Below are positions 38,979 to 51,100 of a stretch of DNA of 64,000 nucleotides, in pieces. Made by a program: the position numbers and the translations under genes. Below the pieces are notes generated by a model. It did not search any database and was not told the origin of the DNA. It saw nothing but the letters and a program-made list of their open reading frames with translations. The stretch comes from Klebsormidium nitens (Eukaryota > Streptophyta > Klebsormidiophyceae > Klebsormidiales > Klebsormidiaceae), in contig DF237092.1 of the NCBI GenBank assembly GCA_000708835.1, positions 110,943 through 174,942 on the forward strand, written 5' to 3'. Positions within the stretch are counted from its first letter, which is position 1, and every line of letters starts with the position of its first letter.

Positions 38979-41900
38979 TTAGAACCAGCCCTCACCCAAC
39001 GTTGGAACAAACGCCGCCAGCAAACCAATGCCGATGACGTTCATGACCATTCCCGGCCGCGCCATGTCCGTCATCTTGAAGTAGCCGGTGGAATACGCTA
39101 TGGCGTTGGGGGGAGTGGCTATGGGCAGCATGAACGCATATGAGCACGCGATGGTCGCCGGAATCATGAGCAGGAGCGGGTGCCGTTCCAGAGAGAGGGC
39201 AACCTGCCAAAGAAACAGAGACACGGCCCTGGTAAATTGACTTTTTTGCCTCACGTTTCATCAGTTGCTGATGCAGGTTGGAACAGGCTTGAGGACTTCC
39301 TTCTCCCAGGCAGAGGATTGCCTGTTTTCTGGCTGTGTCCACAGACAATCTTAAACTTGATGTACTCATTCACGCTGAGGAGTACCTTTGGATTAGACTG
39401 TATCAGCCGCGCTTCGCAGGAGGGTTGCTCAACACACGTTGATATTTCCGGGAGAAACCTCCGGAGATTGACGAGACATAGTTTCCATAGGTCCCGAGCA
39501 AATCGCTGCTCTGGCCAAGGCGGAATAAGTCAAGGCGAGATCTACCAGAAATTAATTGGGTTATAAAAGAGAACGGGTACCTGCTCAAAAGACAAGAGTC
39601 AGCGAAGCATCACTTGAGCACAAGATAAGTGGCAACAGCGGCATGCGCGAAGGCTCACCTGAGCTAAAAGCGGGAGAAACACGGTGGCTGTTGCAGCGTT
39701 GGACGAGAACTCGGTGGTAAAAGTAACGACGGCGGCGATCGCGGGCGTGAGGAGCGCGCTGGGCAGGAAGCGTATGAAGCGCATGTGCTCGCCGATCCAC
39801 TCGGAGAGGCCGCTCTGAGTGACGCCAGCAGAGAGTGCGAAACCTGCAAGGTAGGTGGCCAAAATCAGCACGAGATTTGGAACTAACGAGTCTGGGGGTA
39901 ATGAAAAGGAGAGTGGCGAGCAACGGGGTTTATAGTCCGAGAGGCCGCTCTGGGTGACGCCTGTTGGGAGAGCAGAACCTGCAAAGAATATCTGCCCTTG
40001 AGCACCATTTTCAGAAGAACGGAGATGGGGAGCTGAAAAAGAGATTGAACGGACAGTAGAAGAATATCCGCGAAGCTTTCCTGCCCAAAATTAATCAGGT
40101 AAGAGAACAAAGCGCATGTGCTCGCCGGTCCACTCGGAGAGGCCGCCCTGGGTGACAGCCGCCGGAAGTGCAAAGCCTGCACATCGGTTAGCGACGGGTT
40201 GAAATGGATTAGCAGTGACTAGCACATGCGAGTTGTTGGCGCAAGCAACGAGGGGCCCGTCTGGGTGACGCCAGCGAAGAGTGCGAAACCTGCAAGGAGC
40301 TCGTTTGAGATCAGCACGGTCCTCAGGCGAAATGAGACGGGGCGCAGGTCTGAGACTTATGACAGTCACGGATTTGGAGGTTGAGAAAGAAGCTCAGGAA
40401 GCGCATTCTGCTCGCCGATCCACTCGGAGAGGCAACTCTGTGTGACGCCAGCAGAGAGTGCAAACCCTGGGGAATATGCCAAAAGACCACCATATCTAGG
40501 AAGATTGGAAAGAGGAGCAACATTGGACAATCAACGAGCAACGGGATCACGAAATGAAAGGGTTTGAAAGACGTTGCTCTATTAGATTGACCCAGGTACG
40601 AGATTAAAGCGCATGTGCTCGCCAATCCACTTCGAGAGGTTGCTCTGGGTGACGCCCGCAGAGATTGCAAAACCTGCGGGGCGCTTATCCAGGATAAGCA
40701 CGGTCCCTCGGAGAAACTGAACGGACAATCAAAAGGGGCAATCAACGAGCAACGAGATCTCGAATACAAATGTGTCCGGCTCCATGAACCTGTGATCAGA
40801 TGTCTGCCCGCTAGGCAGTCAGGAGTGGTGAGGCTTTTCCCAAAAAGATACGATGACGCCATGCATGACGTCATTCGACGTCTTTCGGGAGCGAGCCTGA
40901 CCTCCCCCCATGAGCAGTACAATGTCCCATGGCAGCCGCTTGCATGTCTCCCAATCAAGCACCATTTCGTTGGCGACTCCCGACCGCGCCGGCATCGCAA
41001 AGAGCACGATCGCCATCGTGGCCTGCCAAGGAGGAGAAAAGTCGTGACGTCAGCAACTGTAGGAAGGATGCATGGCGTCATCAAGAATCATGATCTCGTT
41101 AACGACGCCCGACCGTGCCGGCATCGCAAACAGCACGATCGCCATCGTGGCGTAAAAGTCTGACGCAGCAAGTCTGACGTGAGCAAACGTTGGAGGCCTG
41201 ATATCTCAAGTGCAGATTGATATCTCAAGTGCAGATTGATATTGTTGGCGACATCCGACCGTGCTGGCGTCGCGACCGGCACGGTGGCCATCGTGGCCTG
41301 TTTGGAGAGTGAGAAAGTGACGTCAGCAAGTTCTGGAAGGGTGCCGTCGGCAGGTGAGCAAGTGACTCAAAACGTCTTTGGTCTTACATAGGTAGGCCCA
41401 GATCGCACTGAGCTTGGGAAGGGGCAACAACTCCAGTGGGCCGGCAAGAGGACGACAGAGTTTTGACGTCGTCGTAATTGATGGAATCTGATGTCAAGAG
41501 AGATATAAAGGTCGTCTCCTTACTACTGATACCTTTCTTACGGCAGCAAGTGCTTCTCGATTCCTTTCAGCCCGTGGCGAAACAGGAGAGGTGTGAGTCA
41601 ACGCGAACGGCTCGATGTGACAAATCGAGCAGCGTCTGCTCAACGAAGCCCCGCCCCAAGAAAGAAAGTTCGTTACAGTGCCGCGACAAGTCGGGTGATT
41701 GGTAGAGGCTTACCGAGACCGACCCGTCCTTGATGAAGTCGCGCGGCCAGAAGACGGACCAGCCCCAGCCGTCTCCGACGTTTCGGGTCAACCAGAGAGT
41801 GGCCATGATCTGCGGCACGGAATCACGAGGTAGGATATACAGACGCGACTCGTCGAATCCTGCTTGAGCTTTATCTCAAGAGGTGGAAAAGGGACGGGTT

Positions 41901-44900
41901 TTACGTGGTAAACAATTTCTGAAGGATGGGTTTTTTAAGGAGTGCCCGCTCAAAGCTCGCGACTGCGGATGCGCCACGACCGGGGAACACCAGGTTGGTG
42001 CAGAGAAGTTCGCAGAATTGGATGCGATCCAAGTATGAGTATAAATACAGCATCAGTACGATTTGAGTTCGTAGTGTCAGTATGCCTCATCGGCCTCAAA
42101 CCGCAATTGTTCTGAAAAGTGGAGCGCAAAGAGACTCAGAGCACGAGCGGCGTGCTGACGTCAACGAAAGGAACAAGATGAAAAGCGACCTCGCACTCGC
42201 GTCTTCAATAGTCAAATGACGAGAGCACTCGTGCTCCAATTCCTCTTGCCGATTGCATCGGTCAACCCAGAGAGACTGGCTGGACGCCTTGGATATTCCC
42301 ATCGTGGGAAGCAAATGCAAGGCCATAATGTTTTTCCACCAGAAGGTAGCTTATCATGTCAGATTCGGTAGAAGCAGAACACGTGGCCCTGACTTACCAC
42401 AAAGTCAACCAACACCACCTTCTCCGCAAATGACATCGGCCCTGCACAGCACGTGAGCAGATGAACGTCAAGGAAGATTGATTTTAGCCAAGGTAAGAAT
42501 ATCCTCCAACACACACTATAAACCGTAAGCCGAAAAGGTACCTGCTCCGCAAACCTACCCACCCCAAATACCAAACTAACCTACCCGTCCCAGGGCGATC
42601 TTTTGAAGTTCGCTGACAGCTGACTGGCAAGAACAAGCGAGCTTTCCTAAAGTCAAGATTGTTGCATTCATTCCTCCAGCCAGAGTTTTCAGGAGACCCT
42701 CCGAAAGAGGGTACCGTCTTCTTGCTTTCTCCAGCGCCATACATATCAGGCGAAGTGAGAAGCGAGCGAGCGCCGTACCTAGACTCTGGTACTCCTGCTC
42801 GATGATCGACTCGTCCAAGCACTGCCGTACGGTTTCCACGGCGGAGGGGGGGCAGTACCAGACGCACAGCAACACCCAAAGAGCAGCGAGAAAAATCGTT
42901 GATATGGGAAGACCAAACGCGAGCCACTGTACATATGTGATGGACGGGGCGCCGGGAAAAAGGCTGGGGTAAATGCCGGCAAGCACAAGGTTTGGGCCCT
43001 GCGAAAAAACACAGTGACAGCATCGTTGTTCAACCGCCTTGAAAGCGTCCCATGAGTTGTAACGCCTGACGTCAAAGAGCGACACAACGGTGAAACCTGC
43101 AGGCTTGACGTCGCCGCGAAATAAGTCGGCACGTCTTGTCGCGGCGAATGCCAAGCAGGTCCGGCGCTGGTTGTGTCGCTGCAGTTGGCGGCAAGCTGAC
43201 GCTTTCTTTCGAAAACAAGGGAGGTAGTCGTTGAGAAGCTGGACTCAGACGTCGAATAAGCATGATAACCTTGAAGCTATAAAGAAGGCTGTGGATGAGA
43301 TGAGAATAAGCAATCGCTCTCGACGCTCTCAATTTGTTTGTCTGGTACCACCAAGAGAAGCAGCGACATGACATATTTTGGGACAGTTCAGTTTGTGTGC
43401 TTGAAACAGAGCATAGTATGTTTCAGACCCCGGGAGTCTGCACGTCTTTGGCGATTGCTGAAACAAACAGGTACCAGGCGCTCATGTCAGCCTTTGAGCT
43501 GTATGTTACAACAATTCACCCCTTAGAAAGCTAGTCGAGCGGTTTCGGCTGACTGGCCGAGGCCAGAGGCGCTGAAGGAATTGGGTCAGGCGAGCATACC
43601 CGATGCAAAGTTTCAGGCCCCTTTCGTCGAGCAGAGTGTAAAGAAGCCCCTGAGTTTCTGGACACAGGTAATACTCTTTTATCCCTGTCGGCAAGCAAGG
43701 CTCCCTAAGGTGTCGATGATCAAAGACGGCAGACTTGACGTAAGCTTCTAAGTGGAGGTCCTTGAGACGGGAAGAGTCGCTCACCGTGCCTGTGAGCGTC
43801 GCCATACCTCCGATCGAAGATGCAAATGCAATTGCCAAAACAACCTGAAGAAGAGGGATGGTGAAACGTCAAGTGCAGAGCAACGGGAAGCATCCGAACG
43901 GCGGCAAAACAAGGATAGGTTCGATAATTCTTGCACTACAGATGAGCACTTGGACTAGAAGAAGTTAAGGACTGAACAACGGATCCTACTTTATGGTCCG
44001 GCACGAACGTTTTTGGTCAAGGATGAAACTAATCATCGCCGCCCATACATTCTCGTCTCCTTCAACACTCTAAGCTCGTCGCTTACACCACAAACGCAAC
44101 CCCTTCTAGAGCCCTACGCCACTTTGATGCACCAGAGCTTTCACAACGGATACATCAGCAGGCCAGAGGCGCATGCGGACGAGCTCGACAAGTTCGATCT
44201 ACACAACGGTGGATTGATGCCTCACCCCTTTACAGTAGTTCAGCACCTCCTCACTGACGCCCTCGTTTGGATCCTCGACCGGCTCCTTCCCCTCCACGCT
44301 CGGCATCCTCTTATCGCTCCTGCTCTCTTTGACTCGACCTCCCCGATCTATGACGCTTCCCTGGTTTTGCAACCGACCATACACGACGCCCCCTCGCTCC
44401 CGCTTCTCAACCATCCCCAACTCGACGTCCGTCCCTTCGTCCCCCTCGCCTGCGTTCTGGGGGGGTCGTTTCCGCTGGTGAGCCACCCCCCCAGAGCGAG
44501 TTGGCGACTTTGGTCGCTGCTCGTGCCCCTCGCCTGAAAGGTCTATGCTATGGAATGAGTTTTCGTGCGGATCGACCTCTTCAATATTGTCGTGGCTCAA
44601 CGTTCTGTGCCGTACAGGAGACCTACCTCGTGGGGGGGAGTTTTCGCTGATCTCTGCATCCCCCCGTTCCGTGACAATACTGTCTGCTGACCCTAACTTC
44701 GCGAGCTCTACGTCGTGGCCTATCTTCTGATCTACTTTCGGGCCGCTTCCCAAACCCTCTTCAAGACTTGCTGCATTGATGCGGCCGCTGCCTTCGCGGA
44801 CTCTGTGCAAGACGCCAACGGCCATTGGCACCATCCTGCAGTGGATCAGCAAAAAGAAGTCAGAAGAGAATGAAGTTGTGACGTATAGACTTCCGCGATG

Positions 44901-47151
44901 GGAAAACGTAAGGATCAAAACCTTCTTGAGGATGGCCTGATTTGATGAGGTCATCACGAACATCCGTTTCGGGGCTCTGCCAGCCGTGAAACAGGTTGGA
45001 CAAATCCGACCGTTGGAAACTTGGGATGGACGTGCTTAACCCCAAAGGAATCGTTTGTCTTTCGTCAACCATTGCATAGCCGTACAGAATCCGAAACCTG
45101 GATGATGATGCAGTTGACGTACTCCAAAGCATGAATTGAAAGATTGGACACACCATGTTCTGTGGAACTGCAAACTAGGAAGTCTATGTCATGTGCTCAC
45201 ATGATGGCCGTTGCTGTGTTGGAGATGAACATACTGATGAAGCCGGGACAGAGGCAGAAGACGAGAAGCAGCTTGCGAGGGTCCATCCCACCACGCCCAG
45301 CGACGAGAAGCATCTTGAGGGCAATCCTCCGGTGCACGTTCCACCTGCATAGATGAGCGTTTCCTTTGAGTACCGATCAGTCTCATGTTTGCTTACGCAC
45401 AATGTGGCTAAGGCAGATAGTGAGGGTCGGTGCCAAACGCTCTGATGTGTCCGAAACGGGCTTGGCACCAGCTTCGAAGTACTGTGCCCTTTCTGGCAAG
45501 CGCTTTGGTACATGGATTCGTCTCAGCCACTGTCAGAAACCTTCTGAGACTCTAGTTTTATGAACGACAAGTACACGAACATTGATGACGGACGAGGAGG
45601 AAACGGGGCACCAAGAACTTCGTTCATTGTTCGTTGAAACACTGACCTGACGGTCATTTCCAACGGGAGACACATCATAATTAATCATAGTGGGAACCTT
45701 CTCTCAGTGCAAAAAGCGGACTTGGGGCTTACTTCTCAACAGCTAACGCAAGGATGAAGGACCCCAGGAACAGGGCCTGAGTGTCGTTGAAATAGGCGGA
45801 CGCGGTCTTGTCTGCGGTCAGGATTCCGAAAAAGGGCAGTAAACTGAGGGGGAGTAGAGCAGTGATGGCGATAGGCACCGCCTGCAAAGAGAAGGAGTCC
45901 AGGCATCTAAGACCGAGAGCATACGGGGTGGGGTCTAAGTACTTTGCTGCTTCTTCATCTGATATTAAGGCGTCACTTCTTCCAGGACAAAGAGACCCCT
46001 CTCGTACAGGTGGACATAATGTGGGGGAGATCTGCAAGTTTTGCCCATTGCAGAGGCTGCCGAATCAACATCTACAATCTTCAGAAGATTGACAAGCAAG
46101 GAGCTTCATACAAGCGGGAAAGAATGTCCTGGAGCTCAGCAAGTGGTTAACCGGACGGTTGAGGCCTGCTTACCTCCAGCTGCTGCCTGGTTTAGCGAGG
46201 TTAAGTATCAAGCTGAGCACTGCGTAATTGAAAGTCTGGCTGCAGCTTTATTTGAAGAGGTGGTAGAGAAACTAGACACGAAAGGGAGAAGCAGCTTAGC
46301 TCACTTCCGTCAGCCACCAGATGGCCATCCACAGCAGCGCCCCGAACATTCGCGCCTGTTTTGACTCCGCCGCATCATCCAGATCAGCCCCCAGGAGGAC
46401 TAGTAGACAGCTAACGGGCCCTGTTGCCACTGCTAAGTAGTGCTTGTGCTTTGAGAGCCATTTCAGGACACGTGACCCCAAGCGACCAGCGGCTCTCCAC
46501 GACAACTCGTTGCCCAAGGCCGCTTTCAGATGTTCAGTCAGGTTGACTGAGGGAATGTAGTCGCGCACAGGGTCGTCCTCCTGTACCCGCCAAAAAAATA
46601 TCAACAGTTTGTACTCAAAGGCAAATGTTGGCAACGCATAGTGCATACAACTGTATGACTCTGAGTGCGAAAGGTCCTGGCCAGATCGAGGGACCACTCA
46701 ATCGCCACTCGTTTGCATACTTACGCATTACTTTACATATGCGAGGAAGGGACTGGCACACAAATTGAATATACCTGCTATCACCAATGCTAAAGACGTT
46801 GCATCACCCTCACCAGCATTGAACATCTATAAATAGATTCTGCAAGTTAGGGCGAGCTCCAAGAAGTCATTCAAAGGTATTCCAGATGGATTGATGTTGG
46901 GAGTTTGCAGGCCACTTCTGCCAGGACTTGAAGTGAAGTCAAACCGCATTCCTGAATACTGACAAAAAGAAGCGAACACTACATCATTCACAGAGTTTAT
47001 ATGAGCTGGAATGTTCTATCAGGTGATAACAACTCACCTCCCCATCCGATTCGCCACGCTGTGATGTCTTTGCATACTTGACCTGCTGACCTTCAAGCTG
47101 GTCAGCGCGACCGCCCTCCATCAGCCCCCCCGCAGAAACCTTGGCTTCCAT
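38979..47151 (-). CDS. SLC13/DASS-family sodium-dicarboxylate (tonoplast dicarboxylate-type) transporter, 747 aa, 12 exons
   Basis: Exons on the minus strand: 47151-47038, 46580-46305, 45881-45733, 45344-45201, 44835-44226, 43844-43785, 42998-42779, 42441-42398, 41809-41714, 41022-40902, 39843-39659, 39203-38979 (TAA). All are GT-AG and in phase. Family blocks are WMAIWWLTEAVPIAITALLP, FISNTATAIM (SNT at 221-223, the first ion/substrate clamp), YCKGVVLAIAFASSIGGMAT, TGTGPNLVLAG, TEFSSNAATATVFLPLLAQ (second clamp, SNA at 659-661), and AFMLPIATPPNAIAY near the end. Such carriers move dicarboxylates or citrate, in plants mainly malate across the vacuole membrane. Exon 5 adds a hydrophilic, charged loop of about 185 residues after the fourth hydrophobic region, longer than usual. 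Exons 10 and 11 are preceded by chains of degenerate copies of themselves. Substrate and membrane are inferred. Confidence 0.95.
39935..40690 (-). repeat. Exon-edge echoes: five copies of the SLC13 exon 11 start
   Basis: The real exon 11 starts at 39843 on the minus strand (gcag then GTTTCGCACTCTCTGCTGG). Copies with the equivalent first base at 39978, 40176, 40289, 40466 and 40673 fill most of intron 10. Steps are 135, 198, 113, 177 and 207 bases. The longest copies run from the acceptor through the codons for QSGLSEWIGEHMRF (about 75 bases). All five keep AG at the acceptor place. Flanking words such as atcagcacg and cggacaatc are also shared, so the duplicated unit included intron sequence. 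Confidence 0.93.
41090..41300 (-). repeat. Exon-edge echoes: two copies of the SLC13 exon 10 start
   Basis: The real exon 10 starts at 41022 (cag then GCCACGATGGCGATCGTGC). Copies start at 41151 and 41297, steps of 129 and 146 bases, and cover about 55 bases each. The outer copy keeps an acceptor (aacag) while the inner has lost it (ttac). Translated, the inner reads ATMAIVLFAMPARSGVVNE and the outer ATMATVPVATPARSDVANN, against ATMAIVLFAMPARSGVANE in the gene. Confidence 0.92.
41199..41240. repeat. Short tandem duplication (about 19 bp) between exon 10 echoes
   Basis: gatatctcaagtgcagatt occurs twice in a row in SLC13 intron 9, between the two exon 10 copies. It is nearly perfect and therefore younger than the surrounding echoes. 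Confidence 0.85.
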
Positions 47152-48131
47152 CGTATGAGATCACAATCGACAATACTCAAGACTGCTAAACAATGGACTC
47201 CCGATCGGGTTTGTGTCATCACTCTTCCTGCCTAGTCGCAGCGAGGCACCCTTGACGAAGACATGCACAACAAACGCGAAGGGACAGCGAAAAAGCCACT
47301 GAGATCAGAAAACCATTTGGCAGACAGGCAAGCTTTTGGACTCTCTCATGCTTTCCGTCATGAAGACAGCTCTGCCTTTGACGGTGGCTGCACCATTGGC
47401 ATTGAGCAAACATATCGCCATTCGGAAGAATGACTTTGTGCTCAGCTGCAGCACTGGCAGTGCTAGTGCAAGCTGTGATGCGGCAGCCATGATTGAGTGT
47501 CAACGTACAGCCTATACCCGTACCGTATACGCTATAGCCGGCCGCAAGCGTATGGACTTTTGTGTTTGCTTGAGACCATCATCGAACCGTCGATGTTGCA
47601 CAAAGATGGTCGCAGTCTCATGTGCGTCCATTTTGGTGTGTCTGTTTCATCGTACGGTTACCAGATGCAGCTTTCAATACAATCATGCGGCTTACGTTTC
47701 CGCTCTAGTTCTGAATCAGTCAACTGTCTCTCGCGTGAAGCTTGCAGAACGTGCAAGCTGTGCACAACAAAATCAATGGGTGCAGGCTCAGGAAAGCGGA
47801 TCAGGGCGGATGCCTGGCACACCAGTGAATTGCAAGGCGAATTTGGCACGCTTCACAGAGGGAATCGAGTGCAGGCTTGCAGGCGGGATTTGGCGCATCC
47901 GTTTATTGACGAGGGCACAGGAGGTACCTAGTCTCCGGGGTTGCGAACTTCTCTGCAGAAGTCGTGTACTGAAGGTTCTTTGAGACAAGAAGGTGCAGAC
48001 GCTGCCCCCACGTCGGGGGAGACTGCGTGCAAGCGAACTACAATGGCAGAAACATCGTTCTGATAAGGAGTAGATCCAAGCGTGGTCAAAATAACACGGG
48101 GGTTGCCCCATTGGGAATTCTCTGGGACACC
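47152..48131. promoter_or_regulatory. Divergent promoter region between SLC13 and TMEM184 genes
   Basis: The two start codons point away from each other across 980 bases. This stretch must hold both promoters and leaders. Open frames of up to about 215 codons cross it but show no family motif and run against the gene frames, so I do not call a gene. The plus-strand frame of the TMEM184 first exon stays open to 48027, but the only ATG in it is at 48132. Confidence 0.55.
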
Positions 48132-51100
48132 ATGGTCGGACTTAATGTCACCGCGGTTCAAAATTATGGAGCCAGTGCTAGTGGGCATAGCGCTGTGTCT
48201 GGGCCAGTCTACATCCTCATTGCGTTCATTTGCACGGCGTTTGCTTGCTTCACGTCGATCATTCACATCCTGCGCCACCTGCAAAACTACACAGAGCCTG
48301 TGTTTCAGAGGTATATTGTGAGGATCATCTTCATGGTTCCGGTGAGTATCATAGCAGCGAACGTGTGCCTGTTGTTAGGTTTATGACAGATAACCTTTGC
48401 AGCGGGCAGGTTTTGTTCCGCTGCCAGATTCTAGCCCGAACGTCTGCCGAAATGACGAGGGAGATTCTTGCATCTGTGTACTGTAAGTCAGAGTCGAAAA
48501 GAGTAACATATGGTCTTTAAGGTCTCCAGGCTCAATGAAAGCCAGATTCCAGCTATAGATATGCTGGATGTCATTAAACGTTGGTGCCTTTGGTTGAGCT
48601 CTTGGAGCTTCAAAGACTTCGGAGATGTGATGTTTGTGTCTGGTGCTAGGAAGAATCCTTAGCAGTTCCAATTTGAAATCACTGGCACTGACTGGCGATT
48701 CTCGTCGAATCCTGCCACCGGATCTAGTAGCAGATCTGTGAGGTCTAATCTGCCGCACAAATGAGGACTTTTTCGATTGTACAGCTGACAAAGTACTGGT
48801 CGTCAGTCATTCTCAATCCATGCCCATTCTGCATGAATGGTGTTCCGAATCCTGGAGCGACAGGTGCAGCGCCCCTGTGCTTGCTGTTCCAAGGTTCAGA
48901 TTAGACACCACACTCTTGTGAGAAACACCGTCCTGAAGCACAGTGGCTTGGTTGTCAAGACACTTCACCAATTGGAATATCAAAGTTGACCCCAATTGGC
49001 AGGCACAACATGTGACCAGGAATTCTTTCAGAGCTGACAGCACAGCACCAATTGCAGGTTTACGCGTTGATGTCCTTCCTTGCGCTCTTTCGAAGTGAGC
49101 AGGCCATATGGTTCAACACGATCAGAGACGTGTAAGTTGCTCAAGCTAGTCTACTTATCTAGCACGTCTTGTTGCTGTGGCTTGCTTCTCCTGCTCCTAT
49201 CTTCGGAGGTTTTTGCATCGAGTTCGCATGTCGAGCTGCAATGTAGCAGTAGTATGCGTGCCCAGCAGGAGCTGCGCTGGTGTCTTTGTTTAAGTACTTG
49301 ACAAACAGACATGCAATTTCACAAGGAACAGGGCATCTTCTGGATATGTTGCCAGCCCCGAACATACCTTCTCAATCCCAGTGTATAGTTCCGGCGCGAG
49401 GACCACCTGCCCTCCGTACAAACACCAGAGGACAGTCACTTGTCTAGCGGCCCTACTTTGATAAAATCATCTCCATCATCGAAACAACACACATTTGTAA
49501 ATCAAGCTCAATAGGAAGTTTTGCCCTCCACAGGTACGAGGCATGGGTCATCTACAATTTCCTGGCGTTGTGCTTGGCATGGGTTGGGGGTCCCGGGCAA
49601 GTTGTGGTCAGCCTCTCGGGCCGTTTGATGAAGCCCTCCTGGGCGCTCATGACCTGCTGCCTCAGTCCTATACCGCTGGATGGGTAAGCGTTTCCATTTT
49701 TTGGTTTGCCCCCAATACTTTCATTTCGGTCCTGTTTTCAAAGTAGTTTCGATAAGAAGATACAACAGAGAATCAGTATCGGCGTGTTTAATTCCTCGTT
49801 AGCTGTTTGTCAGTGCGGTGGTCGCATGCCCCACTTTGTAGGATCTTCGTGTGCAAGTACATGCCTGGAACATTTGTGAAGGAACGTCCAAGACAAACGC
49901 TGCGTCATACATTCAGAGGTTTCCATGATTCTGCCTAGTCTCGAAACTAAACGGGTGCTTCAGACCTTGCTTTCTGCATGATTGTTTGCATGAGTGCACG
50001 CGGGACAGGCGCTACTCCACCACTCCGTTATCCTGACTCCCAATGACTATCTTTTTCGTTATGTACGCACATTTTGCATGAAAGCAAGCAAGGTACACCC
50101 AGGGTTTTTACCCCAACTTCAGAGGTCCTGGCAGACAGAGTCACGCTTGCACATGCTCTGCTGACCTAAGCTAACACACTCCGTGGACTTCGTCCTTCTG
50201 CAGGCGCTTTCTGCGCAAGTGCAAGCAGGGCACGCTCCAGTTCGTCATCCTGAAGCCGGTGCTGGCGGCCGCGACGCTCATTCTACATTCCAAGGGCCTC
50301 TATTCGGAGGGCCACTGGGGCGCGGGCGAGGGCTACCTCTACCTTACTTTCATCTACACCATCAGGTGCGGTCTCGAAGGTTTCTTGGACGAGTTTTAGA
50401 AAAGCTCCGGCTGCACAAACGACCACTGCCGGAGTTGAATCCGAGACTGAGAGAGTTAGGAGAAAAAAATGTTTTTGATGATTAAATATCGGGGGTTTTG
50501 TTTAGCAACTCAAAGTGACTGGGTAGCACAATTGCAGTCGTACACCAGACAGCCGTGCCGCATAGATATTCGCCATGGGGTTGAGTACTTGTCAGTTTAC
50601 AGCCAGCATGAGAGTGGATTATCGGTTCTCAATCCCGACTTGATCAGATTCACGTTCATCCAGTATTGTGCCTCTTTACTCCAGACGATTGAGGGGCTAT
50701 GGTAAGTCGTATAAAGGATTGTACTCGTTCGGGGATGCCCAACCAGCGTCAATCACAACTTCCAAACGCAGTGTGTATTATGTGTATTGGAAGGGCTCAG
50801 CAATAGCATATGCAGGATTGAGATTGATCTGCAAGTGCAAAAGGCGCAAGAGGGCGACCTTAGGATTGTCCGAGAGAATGGCTTTGTGCCGGTTGGTTCA
50901 TCTGCAGACGGCATCGATTGAGCCGATGCGATTCCGAATACAGATTGCGTCCGTAAAGTTTGGAATTAGGATCAAGCTTTCGTTAGCCGTTCGCATTTGG
51001 ACCTGATTCGCCGCAAGTCCTAGCGAGCATGGCGGTTGGTCAGGGAATGCTCGTTTCTGCCAAGGAAAAGGCTTTTTGTACCCATCATCGTTCGGCAACT

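Noticed and set aside
39935-40690. Possible CRISPR-like or satellite array
   Set aside because: Copies are diverged exon 11 starts with irregular spacing (113-207 bases) and related, not unique, sequence between them, in a eukaryotic intron.
40323-41084. 253-codon minus-strand frame across SLC13 introns 9-10
   Set aside because: It reads the exon 10 region and echoes in the wrong frame. The spliced model gives the conserved protein.
42261-42287. Possible echo of SLC13 exon 9 (gtcaacccagagaga against gtcaaccagagagt)
   Set aside because: Only about 15 bases match and there is no clear splice site, so I left it out of the echo count.
47336-47983. 215-codon plus-strand frame between the SLC13 and TMEM184 genes
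   Set aside because: There is no family resemblance or bounded exon structure, and the segment is the divergent promoter region.
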